A stretch of DNA of 60,753 nucleotides from DASYPQ01 sp041488095 (GTDB lineage: Bacteria > Planctomycetota > UBA1135 > GCA-002686595), in NCBI GenBank assembly GCA_041488095.1, contig JBGPOP010000027.1, positions 1 through 60,753 of the forward strand. Direction: 5' to 3'. Positions 1 through 8,340 of the stretch are shown in pieces. Made by a program: the position numbers and the translations under genes. The notes under the pieces were generated by a model that worked only from the letters and a program-made list of their open reading frames with translations, ran no database searches and was not told the origin of the DNA. Every line of letters begins with the position of its first letter. Positions within the stretch are counted from its first letter, which is position 1.

Positions 1-1364
1 CCGCGCTGCAGCCCGGGAACCCCGAGTGCGAGCTCCACGCGGCGATCGCGCACGATCTCGGAGGCCAGGCGGAAGAGGCGCGCGCGTGCATGGCGCGCGC
101 GGTTTCGAAGGGCTTCACGGAGAGGCCCACGGCCGCGCCGGGCCCGCTCGAGTCCCTGGTCCTCGGGCTCTTCGCCACGTACAGGCACGACGACGTCGCG
201 GCCGAAACGCACCTGCGGCGCGCAACCGAGGAGCAGCCCGACCTCTACACCGCCTGGCTCGCGCTGTCGCGCGCGCAGCAGGCGCTGGGAAAGCGGGCGG
301 AAGCGCTGCGGAGCCTGGCGAGCTGCATGGCCAGCCTGAAGCCGAGGAGCGCTCTCCAGCCGCGCTTCCGCACCATGGAGGCGCTCCTGCGCGAGCAGAT
401 GGGGGACTACGCCGGCGCCGCGCGATCTCTCGAGGACCTCGCCCGCGAGGACGGCGCGGCGGCGGACGTCCACGCACAACTCGGCCGGATCTACTGCAAG
501 CTCTTGCGCTTGCCCGATGGGGAGCGGGAGCTGCGACTGGCGCTGGCCGTGGACCCGCGCAATGCTTCCGTGCTCTTCAACCTCGCCATGGCGCTCCTGC
601 GGCAGGGCAAGAACGATGAGGCCGTGCGCTACGCCCGCGAGGAGCTGGCCCTCAAAGGTGGCTTCACGATCGGCCACATCGTGCTGGCGCGTGCCGCCCA
701 GCTCGAGGGCCGAGGTGACGAGGCCCGCAATGAGTTCCAGATTGCCCTCGCGGGGCGGCCCGAGGAGCATGCGGAGCATGCGGAGAAGTTGCTCCTCGCT
801 CAGGAGCTGTATGGGGAGGGTGAGCGCCTGCACAAGCGGCACGACGACCAAGCCGCACTGGCCAAGTACCGCGAGTGCCTCGCGATGGACCCCGAACACA
901 TCGGTGCCCTGATGTACGTCGCCCAGGACGCCTGGGTGTCGGACAAGTTCGCCGAGGCGGAAGAGGGTTTCGCGCTCGCCACCAGCGCTTGGGAGTCGGC
1001 CGCGCGCGACCCGTACGCGCCCAGCGCGGCCTGGCACCGGCTGTTCCTGGAGCGCGGCAACTGGCAGGCGATCCAGGTGGGACGCTTCGGAGTCGCCTGC
1101 CGGCTGGGCCGGGAGGAGACGGCGCGCGACGCGCTGCAGCAGATCGAGGCGCAGCTCTCGGAGGCGGGCGAAAACGGGAGCGAGCTCGTGAAGGAGAACG
1201 CGCTCAACCTGGCCGAGGCGCTGGCCGAGTGCGCGGTCGCGTCCTGCCGCGACTGCGCGCGGGCGCGGGAGATCGTGGCGCGGTTCCGGCTGGAGGAGTT
1301 CTCCCGCAAGAGGCCGGATGCGCTCGAGGTGCTGGCGAAGATCGCGCGGATCTGCCCGGACTAG
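1..1364 (+). CDS. TPR-repeat protein, 5' end missing
   Basis: The reading frame is open from the left edge of the window (frame starting at base 3), so the gene begins upstream and only about 450 C-terminal residues are seen. The residues before the first ATG (position 90) continue the same helical pattern, so that ATG is not the true start. The protein is made of tetratricopeptide-like helix pairs: residues such as A, L, G and Y recur with about 34-residue spacing, for example around 'AQLGRIYCKLLRLPDGEREL' and the following 'LFNLAMALLRQGKNDEAVRY'. TPR domains are protein-interaction scaffolds. No enzyme domain is visible in the part present. In comparable genomes such C-termini often belong to TPR proteins fused to a kinase, but nothing here shows that. 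The next gene is convergent. Confidence 0.8.
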   Translation, partial: ALQPGNPECELHAAIAHDLGGQAEEARACMARAVSKGFTERPTAAPGPLESLVLGLFATYRHDDVAAETHLRRATEEQPDLYTAWLALSRAQQALGKRAEALRSLASCMASLKPRSALQPRFRTMEALLREQMGDYAGAARSLEDLAREDGAAADVHAQLGRIYCKLLRLPDGERELRLALAVDPRNASVLFNLAMALLRQGKNDEAVRYAREELALKGGFTIGHIVLARAAQLEGRGDEARNEFQIALAGRPEEHAEHAEKLLLAQELYGEGERLHKRHDDQAALAKYRECLAMDPEHIGALMYVAQDAWVSDKFAEAEEGFALATSAWESAARDPYAPSAAWHRLFLERGNWQAIQVGRFGVACRLGREETARDALQQIEAQLSEAGENGSELVKENALNLAEALAECAVASCRDCARAREIVARFRLEEFSRKRPDALEVLAKIARICPD

Positions 1365-1394
1365 GAAGCGGCCGCGCGCCGTCGCGGCCGGACT

Positions 1395-1790
1395 TCAGGC
1401 GCTGACCCAGCCGACCTGCACGAACGTGGCGGGAGAGGGAGGCGAGTACAGGTCCTGGCCCTTGGGAATGCAGAAGCACGTCACCGGGCTCTTGAGGCCA
1501 GTCTTGAGGAAGGCGAATCCGACCGTGAGCGGGGGAGGGGCGGGTAAGGTGGGGTTGTACTTGACGCGCCAAGCGACCCTCTGGAGCGTGCCCAGCTCGG
1601 ACGAAAAGGCGAGGGGGCCGGCGGGCTGCAAGCTGTAGTTCTTGGGCGTCATCACAGCATCGAACCAGAGCAGGTAGACATCCTGCTCGACCTGCCCGCC
1701 CGGCGGGGGGGGAAACGAGGCCTCGGGATTGAAGTCGAAGTCGAGCAGGGGTCCGCCGCCCGACGTCTGAACGGTGATGCGGATCGGCAT
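1395..1790 (-). CDS. Small hypothetical protein
   Basis: Unrecognised 131-residue protein. The ATG at 1790 is preceded at 10 bp by GGAGG (1801-1805). A GTG three codons upstream would sit too close to that site, so the ATG is preferred. The sequence is rich in proline, glycine and aromatic residues, with alternating hydrophobic stretches that suggest a small beta-sandwich. It has no signal peptide, membrane segment or catalytic motif that I can see. It lies tail-to-tail with the TPR gene and head-to-head with the first glycosyltransferase, at the left border of the glycan locus. The coding-like codon pattern and good ribosome binding site make it a probable gene; its function is unknown. Confidence 0.6.
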   Translation of the reverse strand: MPIRITVQTSGGGPLLDFDFNPEASFPPPPGGQVEQDVYLLWFDAVMTPKNYSLQPAGPLAFSSELGTLQRVAWRVKYNPTLPAPPPLTVGFAFLKTGLKSPVTCFCIPKGQDLYSPPSPATFVQVGWVSA

Positions 1791-1948
1791 GGCGAGCACT
1801 CCTCCGAGCGAGAACAGGTGGGGGGAGAAGGGGAGGGAAGTCGCATTCAGGTTAGGCGCCCGGGCCCAGCCTGGATAGGGCCCTCCTGTGGAGGCCCCGC
1901 GCGTGCCCCCGTAGACTGCACATCGACCATGCTCGCGAAGGGGAGAAC

Positions 1949-3130
1949 GTGCGCATCGCCCGCGTCCTGACGCGCCTGAACCTGGGCGGGCCGGCCCGAC
2001 AGGCGCTCGCGAGCGATCCCCTCCTCGCCTCGCGCGGGCACGAGGTGCGCATCTACGCCGGCCGCGCCGAGCCCGGCGAAGGCGACCTGACCCCCGCCTT
2101 CCAGGCCCGGGGCCTCGACGTCGTGCGGGTTCCCGGGCTCGCCCGCGGCATCTCGCCCGCCTCCGACCTGCGCGCGCTCGTCTCCCTGCGCTCCGGCTTC
2201 AAGAGCTTCGGGCCCGACGTGATCCACACCCACGCGTCCAAAGCCGGAGCCCTCGGCCGGCGCGCGGCGAAGGCGGTCCCGCGCGCGGCGCTCGTGCACA
2301 CCTTCCACGGCCACGTCCTCGAGGGCTACTTCCCCCGGGCGATGTCGAAGGGTCTCGCCGCCTTCGAGCGCCGCCTGGCGCGCGGGACCGACCGGATCGT
2401 CGCCGTCTCGCACGCGACGGCGGAAGACCTGACGCGGCTGCGCATCGTCGACGACGAGCGGCGTCTCGTCGTCGTGCCGCCGGGGATCGACCTCGAGCCC
2501 CTCCTGGCGATCGACCGCCGCCCGGTCGGAGGGCGCGGGGGAGCGCTGCGGGCCCTCGTCGGCGCGGGGCCCGAGGACTTCCTCGTCGGCGTCGTCGGCC
2601 GTCTGGCCGACGTCAAGCAACCCGAGGTCGCGCTCGACGTCTTCAAGATGCTCGCCGCGCGCCACGACTCTCTCCACCTCGTCTTCGTCGGGGATGGGTT
2701 CCTGCGCGGCGCTCTCGAGCGACGGATCGGTGCTCTTTCTCCCGACCTCCAGCGCCGTGCGCACATGGTCGGCGCGCTCGAGGACATGGTCCCGGTGCTC
2801 GCCGACCTCGATGCGGTGCTCCTGACATCGCGCTCGGAAGGCCTGCCGATCGCCCTCATCGAGGCCGCCGCCGCCGGCCGGCCGGCCGTCGCAGCCGACG
2901 TCGGCGGCGTCGGCGAGGTCGTCGCCCACGAACGCACCGGGTTCCTGGGCAGGAGCGTCGACGAGCTTGCCTTCGGTCTCGCCCAGCTGCTGGACCAGCC
3001 CGGCCTCGCGGAGGCCATGGGTCAGCGGGCGCGGATGCGAGTCGCCACGCGACACTCGGCCGAGGCGCTCGCCGACCGTCTCGAGGACCTGTATCGGATC
3101 GTGGCCGAGGAGCGCGCGTGCGCCTCCTGA
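1949..3130 (+). CDS. GT4-family glycosyltransferase
   Basis: A 393-residue GT-B glycosyltransferase of the GT4 type, predicted to transfer a sugar from a nucleotide-sugar donor onto a growing cell-surface glycan at the inner face of the membrane. The N-terminal acceptor half opens with a glycine-rich loop (NLGGPARQA), and a 'HTHASKAG' segment follows. The C-terminal donor half contains 'VGRLADVKQPE' and the E-x7-E motif (Glu297 and Glu305, within SEGLPIALIE) that contacts the donor sugar. The GTG start is preceded by AGGGGAG. The 3' end overlaps the next glycosyltransferase by 13 bp, so the genes are probably co-translated. The sugar specificity cannot be read from sequence. Confidence 0.88.
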   Translation: MRIARVLTRLNLGGPARQALASDPLLASRGHEVRIYAGRAEPGEGDLTPAFQARGLDVVRVPGLARGISPASDLRALVSLRSGFKSFGPDVIHTHASKAGALGRRAAKAVPRAALVHTFHGHVLEGYFPRAMSKGLAAFERRLARGTDRIVAVSHATAEDLTRLRIVDDERRLVVVPPGIDLEPLLAIDRRPVGGRGGALRALVGAGPEDFLVGVVGRLADVKQPEVALDVFKMLAARHDSLHLVFVGDGFLRGALERRIGALSPDLQRRAHMVGALEDMVPVLADLDAVLLTSRSEGLPIALIEAAAAGRPAVAADVGGVGEVVAHERTGFLGRSVDELAFGLAQLLDQPGLAEAMGQRARMRVATRHSAEALADRLEDLYRIVAEERACAS

Positions 3131-4275
3131 TGGTCTCGGGCGACCGGCAGGTCGTCCTCGGCGAGAGGGGCCCGTTCTTCTCGATGCAGCGCGAGTTCTC
3201 GCGGCATTTCGAGCGCATCGACGTGCTCTGCCCGCGGCCCTCCCGACCGCCCTCGGTGCTGTCGATCCACGAGCGCGTGCACTTCCATCCGGCGGACGTT
3301 CCGCGCGCCCGCGCGGCGCAATGGATCGTGAAGACCGGTCGGGCGCTCATCGCCGAGCACCATCACGGGCTGATCGTCAGTCACGACTACGGCTGGTTCA
3401 GGAACGGCATCGGCAGTGCTCGGCTGTCGAGGCGGACCGGCGTGCCCTACCTCTCCGAGATCCACCACGTGCCCGGCCATCCCTTCGCGGCGGGATGGCG
3501 CGAGCGCTTCGAGAAGTCGCTGGCGCGGCGCTACGTGCGTTGGGCGCTCGACCGGGCGGCCGCGTTCCGGGTCGTCAATTCGGGCGAGATGCCGGACCTG
3601 CTGGCGAGCTGGGGCGTCCCGCGCGAGAAGATCCTGGTGCTGCCCTCGCTGTACATCGACCTCGCGGTCTTCCGGCCGGATCCGGGCGAGAGGGGCTTCG
3701 ACCAGGACCTGGTCTTCGTCGGTCGCATGGTCGAGAACAAGGGCCTCGACCGGATCGTCGATGCGCTCGCCGAGCTCGCCTCGCGCGGCCAGCGCTTCAC
3801 GGTCCTGTTCGTCGGCAAGGGACCCCTGCTCGAGCCGACGCGCGAGCGCGTGCGCCGCCGCGGGATCAGCGAGGCGGCGCGCTTCGTCGAGTGGGTGGAC
3901 TCGCCCGAGGAGCTCGCGCGGATCTACCGACGCTCGCGCCTGGTCGTGTGCGCCTCGAGCTGCGAGGGCGGGCCGCGCTTCACGGTCGAGGCCATGGCCT
4001 GCGGCACGCCGGCGGTCAGCACGGCCGTGGGCGTGATGGGCGATCTGCTCTCCGACGGGAGCTGCGGCCGGCTGGCCGGATTCTCGGCGGGGAGCCTCTC
4101 CGAGGCGATCGAGAGCGTCCTGGCCGACGAGGACCGGCGGCGCTCGATGGGGGAGAAGGCGCGCGCGGTCGCTTCGCGTTTCGAGTACGCGAGCACGATC
4201 CGGGGCTACGCTGAGGGCTTGAAGCGGCTCGCGGAGCGGGCGGGCGTCGATCGCCGAGGAGGGGACGCGGCGTGA
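3118..4275 (+). CDS. GT4-family glycosyltransferase
   Basis: A 385-residue GT4-type glycosyltransferase. The donor-binding half contains 'VFVGRMVENKGLDRI' and the E-x7-E pair at Glu283 and Glu291 (CEGGPRFTVE), followed by 'AMACGTPAVSTAVG', the usual nucleotide-sugar site. The N-terminal half has 'EIHHVPGHPF', a probable acceptor-side loop. The GTG start lies inside the previous gene behind a GAGGAG box. The 3' end overlaps the next gene by 4 bp (GTGA). This is the middle gene of a three-gene glycosyltransferase operon (1949-5366). The family assignment is firm; the linkage it makes is not known. Confidence 0.88.
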   Translation: MRLLMVSGDRQVVLGERGPFFSMQREFSRHFERIDVLCPRPSRPPSVLSIHERVHFHPADVPRARAAQWIVKTGRALIAEHHHGLIVSHDYGWFRNGIGSARLSRRTGVPYLSEIHHVPGHPFAAGWRERFEKSLARRYVRWALDRAAAFRVVNSGEMPDLLASWGVPREKILVLPSLYIDLAVFRPDPGERGFDQDLVFVGRMVENKGLDRIVDALAELASRGQRFTVLFVGKGPLLEPTRERVRRRGISEAARFVEWVDSPEELARIYRRSRLVVCASSCEGGPRFTVEAMACGTPAVSTAVGVMGDLLSDGSCGRLAGFSAGSLSEAIESVLADEDRRRSMGEKARAVASRFEYASTIRGYAEGLKRLAERAGVDRRGGDAA

Positions 4276-5366
4276 AGCTGCTGTTCCTGACCCAGGTCGT
4301 CGACGCGCAGGACGCCGTCCTCGGCTTCGTCCCGCGTTGGATCGAGGGGCTCTCGCGGCACTGCGAGCGTGTGCGCGCCGTGGCTCTCGAGGCGGGGGAC
4401 GTCAGCACGCTGCCGCCGAACGTCGACGTGCGCGTCGTCGGCCGCAAGGGTGCGATCTCGCGCTGGCTGCGCTACCGAGCGATCCTCTCCGAGGCGCTGG
4501 AGAAGGACGGCTTCGACACGGTGCTCGCCCACATGGTGCCACGCTACGCGCTGCTCGCCCGCCGGCCGGCGCGGCGCGCGGGGGCGCGATTGTTCCTCTG
4601 GTACGCGCACGCGGGAGTGGACGGGCGGCTGCGGCGGGCCGTGCGCGCGGTCGACAAGGTCTTCACGGCGAGCCCCGAGTCGCTGCGGGTCGAGACCGAG
4701 AAGCGCGTGGTGACGGGCCACGGGATCGACCTCGTGCACTTCGCGAGCGGAGCGATCGGCGCGGGCGAGAACGGGATGCCCGTGCGCCCGCCGCGGATCC
4801 TCGCGGTGGGGCGTCTGACGCCGCGCAAGGACCCTCTGACCGCGATCGAGGCGGCGGCGATCCTCGTCGCGCGCGGCCACGACGTGAACCTCGATCTCGT
4901 CGGCGCCGGACTGACCGAGGCGGACAAGGGCTACCTGCGCACGGTGGAAGACGAGATCCGGTTGGGGTCGCTGGAGGGGCGGGTGCAGCGGCACGGCAGC
5001 GTGCCCTATCGCGAGGTGCCGGATTTCTACCGCCGCGCGAGCGTGGTGGTGAACGCGAGCCTGACCGGCAGCCTGGACAAGGTCGTGCTCGAGGCGATGG
5101 CCGCGGCGCGGCCGGTCGTCTCGTGCAACGAGGCCGCGCTGCGGCTCTTCGCGGACCTCGGGGAGAAGTCGGAGCTCCTCTCCTTCGAGCCCGGCAATGC
5201 CGCGCAGCTCGCAGACCGGATCGAGGCTCTTCTCGCGCTGCCCCAGGGCGAGCGGGAGATGCTCGGGAGCCGTCTGCGTGCGATCGCCGCGCGGGATCAC
5301 GAGGTCGACGCGTTGATGGAGCGGCTGGTCGCGGAGATGGCGAGCGGATCGGTAAAGGCTGGGTGA
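4272..5366 (+). CDS. GT4-family glycosyltransferase, first Glu of E-x7-E missing
   Basis: A 364-residue GT-B glycosyltransferase with a good donor-half signature ('ILAVGRLTPRKDPLTAIEAA', then 'VLEAMAAARPVVS'). In most GT4 enzymes the position eight residues before the conserved Glu of 'VVLEAM' is also Glu; here that stretch reads 'TGSLDKVVLE', with Gly at the position. The other donor-site residues look intact, so it is probably active but may use a variant donor geometry. The GTG start overlaps the previous stop by 4 bp and follows a GAGGAGGGG ribosome binding site. It is the last gene of the triplet and is followed by an 11-bp inverted repeat. Confidence 0.85.
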   Translation: MKLLFLTQVVDAQDAVLGFVPRWIEGLSRHCERVRAVALEAGDVSTLPPNVDVRVVGRKGAISRWLRYRAILSEALEKDGFDTVLAHMVPRYALLARRPARRAGARLFLWYAHAGVDGRLRRAVRAVDKVFTASPESLRVETEKRVVTGHGIDLVHFASGAIGAGENGMPVRPPRILAVGRLTPRKDPLTAIEAAAILVARGHDVNLDLVGAGLTEADKGYLRTVEDEIRLGSLEGRVQRHGSVPYREVPDFYRRASVVVNASLTGSLDKVVLEAMAAARPVVSCNEAALRLFADLGEKSELLSFEPGNAAQLADRIEALLALPQGEREMLGSRLRAIAARDHEVDALMERLVAEMASGSVKAG

Positions 5367-5372
5367 GCGGAA

Positions 5373-5406
5373 GAGGCTGGACCAACGCGCTCCAGGGTCC
5401 AGCCTC
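5373..5406. terminator. Strong inverted repeat after glycosyltransferase triplet
   Basis: An 11-bp perfect inverted repeat (GAGGCTGGACC at 5373-5383 and GGTCCAGCCTC at 5396-5406) with a 12-nt loop starts 7 bp after the stop codon at 5366. No run of T follows, so it is not a textbook intrinsic terminator. It may end or attenuate transcription, or protect the 3' end of the upstream mRNA. The next gene begins about 140 bp further on. Confidence 0.5.
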
Positions 5407-5546
5407 CGCCGACCGATCTGAGCGGAGGGCGAGCGTGAGCCGTGGCAGCGGCCTGCGCCGCTCGAGGGGTGGGTGAGGGCCCGCTTCGAGAAGCAGGCCC
5501 GGATCGAGGATCGCGTGGGGATCGTGAAGCGGGGAGGAGTGGTGGC

Positions 5547-6455
5547 ATGACCGAAGTGACGGTCGTGATCTGTGCGCGCAACGTGCGCGAGCGCCTGCGG
5601 GCGTGTCTGGAGTCCCTCAAGCTTGCATTGCCGTTGTCGTCGGAGGTGATCGTCGTCGACAACGCCAGCACGGACGGCACCGCGCGCATGGTGACCGACG
5701 GCTACGAACACGTGCGCCTCGTGCGCAACGAGCGCGATCCCGGCCCCGCGCGGGGGATGAACCAGGGCGTCGAGATGGCCCGTGGCGCCTACGTCCTGCT
5801 CCTCGATCCGCGCCTGCAGCTCTACGGCGGTGCGGTCAAGGAGATGATCGCCTACCTGGAGCTCAACCTGCGCCATGGGGCGGTGGTCCCGCGACTCGTG
5901 CGCCCCGACGGAAGCACGGTGACCGCGCACCTGCGGCTGCCGAGCCTGGCCACGGCGCTGTGGCTCGGCACTCCGCTCGAGCGCTGGCGCCCGCACAACG
6001 CGGAGCTCTCGCGCACCTTCGCCTGCGACTTCGACTACGCTCGCGCCGGCGACGTCGAGCAGTCCTCGAGCGCTTGCCTGCTCATGCGCCGACGCGCGCT
6101 GAAGCGGCTGCACACGATCGACGAGGCCCTGTGGCCGCACTTCCACGAGGCCGATCTCTTCGCGCGAATCCGCCAGGCCGGCTGGAGGATCGGCTACCTC
6201 GTCGGGACCCTGGCGCTCGACGCCGAGGGGATCGGCGAGCGGCTCTACCCCGACCTCTCGCCCGCCTGGCACGCGCAGCGACTGGCCTGGTACCGCAAGC
6301 ACCACGGCCGCGGGGCGGGATGGTGGGTCAAGGCGTGCGTGGGCTGGACGGTCGCTGACCGCCTCGCGCGCGAGCTGCGCCGGCGCATCAACGGGCTGCG
6401 CCAGGAACCGCTCGTGCCCGTGTGGCGGGACTACGCGGGTCTGTTGCGCAGCTGA
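5547..6455 (+). CDS. GT2-family glycosyltransferase
   Basis: A 302-residue GT-A glycosyltransferase of the GT2 type, similar in layout to rhamnosyltransferases of surface polysaccharides. It opens with the nucleotide-binding strand 'TVVICARN', followed by 'EVIVVDNASTDGT', the classical uracil-nucleotide site. Where GT2 enzymes carry a DxD motif this one has 'YVLLLDPRLQL', giving D-x-R rather than D-x-D. A later 'FHEADLFARIRQAGWRI' matches the acceptor/base region (the ED motif position). The frame is open upstream, but the ATG at 5547 is chosen because GGGGAGGAG lies 7 bp before it and because the preceding residues are low-complexity. It is probably a membrane-associated enzyme of the same glycan pathway. 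Confidence 0.85.
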   Translation: MTEVTVVICARNVRERLRACLESLKLALPLSSEVIVVDNASTDGTARMVTDGYEHVRLVRNERDPGPARGMNQGVEMARGAYVLLLDPRLQLYGGAVKEMIAYLELNLRHGAVVPRLVRPDGSTVTAHLRLPSLATALWLGTPLERWRPHNAELSRTFACDFDYARAGDVEQSSSACLLMRRRALKRLHTIDEALWPHFHEADLFARIRQAGWRIGYLVGTLALDAEGIGERLYPDLSPAWHAQRLAWYRKHHGRGAGWWVKACVGWTVADRLARELRRRINGLRQEPLVPVWRDYAGLLRS

Positions 6456-6534
6456 GCGGCCCCGGGGTCCCGCGCCCCGCCCTCCGGGCCGGAGCCCGTT
6501 GAAGGGCGGCGTCGGCGAGCGGAAGATCCCCCGG

Positions 6535-8304
6535 ATGCCGGCCGCAGTCCGCGAGGAGATCCTCGAGCCGCTGCGGCGTGTGCTCGTCTGGGTCGCCTCG
6601 CTGCGGGATCGCGAGGGGCGCATCCTGTGCCCCGAGCACGAGATCGAGCACACCGGCAAGAGCGCCTACGCGATCGTCTCCGCCCTCGAGCTCCTGGCTC
6701 TCGACCCTGCGCGCGACGCGGAGTTCCTGCGCGACCTGGCGTTGCAGCAGGCCCGGCGCCTGGCCGCGAACCTCGTCCGCGAGGGCGAGAGCCCCTGCCA
6801 CACCTTCCGGCCGGGGCGCCACGACCCCTTCAACTGCTCGAACAACGTGATCGACGGCGGGGCGTGCAGCGACGCGCTCGCGGAGCTGGTGACCGCGCTC
6901 GGGCCTTCGCTCGCTCCCGCCGAGCGCGAGCGCTTCGCCGCAGCAAGCCTGCTCCACGCGCACACCTACCTGCGCACCGCCGTGCTCGACAAGGGCGTCC
7001 CCGCTCAGCGAGCCTGGGGATTGACCGGACTTGCGGGGGCCTTCGCGCTCGAGCACGACGCCGATCTCCAGCGTGCGGCGGTCGAGGCCGTCGCTGCGCT
7101 GGAGGCGATCCAGCACGAGGACGGCAGCTATCCCTATCACCCGCTCGAGTGGGGGGCCGAGCACCCCGGCGCGAGCGACGTCTCGGCCTTCTACCAGTCC
7201 CGCGTCACCGGCTTCCTCATCCACTCCCTCCAGCGCCTGGGGCGCGACCCAGCCGAGCCGCTCTTCCGAGGGCCGCTCGAGCGCGGGCTCGACTTCCTCC
7301 TCGCCCTGCACGGTCCCGACGGGATCAAGTGCGGTCTCGTCGAAGCGAAGCCCTGGTACTGGGGCGCGACGTACGAGGTCGCTTCGCATCCCTTCGACGT
7401 CCACGCGCTGTGCAAGGGCTGGCGGATGTTCGGGCGCGATCGCTGCGCGGACGCCGCGGTTCGCGCCTTCCGCGCCTGGGTCGAGCACCTTCTGCCCAGC
7501 GGCGAGCCGCAGAGCCACCGGCCCGGGCCCGGCCGCGAGCGCAGCTTCCAGTGCCCGCTCTTCTGGGCGGCTCACGCGGCCTGGATCGCCCGCGCAGCGC
7601 GAGATCTCGAGGCGGCCCATGCGCGTCCCGGGGCCGCCGCCGAGGATGCCGCTCACCCCTCCTATCCCCGAGTGCGGTGGTTCCCGCAAGCCCAGCTCGC
7701 GCGACTCGAGGATGCGCGCGCGATCGCCTGGGTGCGCGGGAGCCGTCCGGGGGTCAACGTCCACCACGGCAGCCCCCACGGCTCGGGGCTCCTGCGCGTC
7801 TTCGACAAGCGCGCCGGCCGCGACATCCTGGAGCGCTGTCGCCTGGCCGGATCCAACGAGGGCGAGTGGTCGGGCAAGGCGGGAGGGATCTCTCTCGCGC
7901 GCGGCTGGCGCTCGGGCTCTCCCGAGCTGCGCTTCTCCCTCTGGCTCGCGCGAGTCCACGCGCGCGCCGGCCGCTGGCGCGAAGCCCTCCTCGCGCCTCC
8001 GCGCGTCTTCCGTCGCGGCGTCCTCGCGTTCGCGCAGCCGCGCGTCTCGAGCGCCTTCGACCTCGCTCCCCGGGTCGAGGTGGTCGAGGACGGCGTCCTC
8101 CTCCGCAGCGCGCTCGCGCACCGCGACGGCGCACGCGCCGAGGGAAGCGCGATCGAGCGCCGCTTCCGCGTCGACGGCGAGGGCCTCGAAGTCCAGGAAC
8201 GCCTCGAAGCGGCGGGCGAAGCGCGCGACATCGCCTTCCCCTTTCCGCGTGCGGCCTCGAGCACCCGCCGCGACGGCCCGCGTGCGTCCTATCGCCTCCC
8301 CTGA
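6535..8304 (+). CDS. Toroid-like plus beta-domain protein of the glycan locus
   Basis: A protein of 589 residues (601 if the TTG at 6499 is used; the ATG at 6535 has a better-spaced GGAAGA). The first about 370 residues are alpha-helical with repeated hairpins, as in alpha/alpha-toroid folds. Aromatic and acidic patches such as 'HEDGSYPYHPLEWGAEH' and 'AKPWYWGATYEVASHPFD' are of the kind found in glycan-processing toroids. The last about 200 residues look beta-rich ('GSGLLRVFDKRAGRD', then 'LRFSLWLARVH'), so the overall plan resembles heparinase II/III-type or glucuronyl-hydrolase-like enzymes. I see no signal peptide, so it may act in the cytoplasm. Its stop codon lies inside a hairpin with the ribosome binding site of the next gene. 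The function is a guess from architecture. Confidence 0.65.
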   Translation: MPAAVREEILEPLRRVLVWVASLRDREGRILCPEHEIEHTGKSAYAIVSALELLALDPARDAEFLRDLALQQARRLAANLVREGESPCHTFRPGRHDPFNCSNNVIDGGACSDALAELVTALGPSLAPAERERFAAASLLHAHTYLRTAVLDKGVPAQRAWGLTGLAGAFALEHDADLQRAAVEAVAALEAIQHEDGSYPYHPLEWGAEHPGASDVSAFYQSRVTGFLIHSLQRLGRDPAEPLFRGPLERGLDFLLALHGPDGIKCGLVEAKPWYWGATYEVASHPFDVHALCKGWRMFGRDRCADAAVRAFRAWVEHLLPSGEPQSHRPGPGRERSFQCPLFWAAHAAWIARAARDLEAAHARPGAAAEDAAHPSYPRVRWFPQAQLARLEDARAIAWVRGSRPGVNVHHGSPHGSGLLRVFDKRAGRDILERCRLAGSNEGEWSGKAGGISLARGWRSGSPELRFSLWLARVHARAGRWREALLAPPRVFRRGVLAFAQPRVSSAFDLAPRVEVVEDGVLLRSALAHRDGARAEGSAIERRFRVDGEGLEVQERLEAAGEARDIAFPFPRAASSTRRDGPRASYRLP

Positions 8305-8337
8305 AGCCTCGACGCGGGTGATGAGGTAGCTTCAGGG
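8299..8337 (+). promoter_or_regulatory. Stop-codon/Shine-Dalgarno hairpin
   Basis: A 9-bp perfect inverted repeat: CCCTGAAGC at 8299-8307 and GCTTCAGGG at 8329-8337. The left arm contains the TGA stop (8302-8304) of the upstream gene. The right arm contains the AGGG of the ribosome binding site for the sulfatase-like gene (ATG at 8341). In mRNA the arms would pair and hide the binding site. A ribosome finishing the upstream gene would open the stem. Translational coupling is therefore the inferred role. Confidence 0.5.
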
Positions 8338-8340
8338 AAG

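Noticed and set aside
1847..3055. 402-residue antisense frame over the first GT4 gene
   Set aside because: Composition is typical of shadow frames; the plus-strand gene has start, ribosome site and family motifs.
4206..6659. 817-residue open frame on the minus strand
   Set aside because: It runs antisense to well-supported GT4 and GT2 genes, has Arg/His-rich, low-complexity composition and no motif. Such frames are expected in GC-rich DNA.
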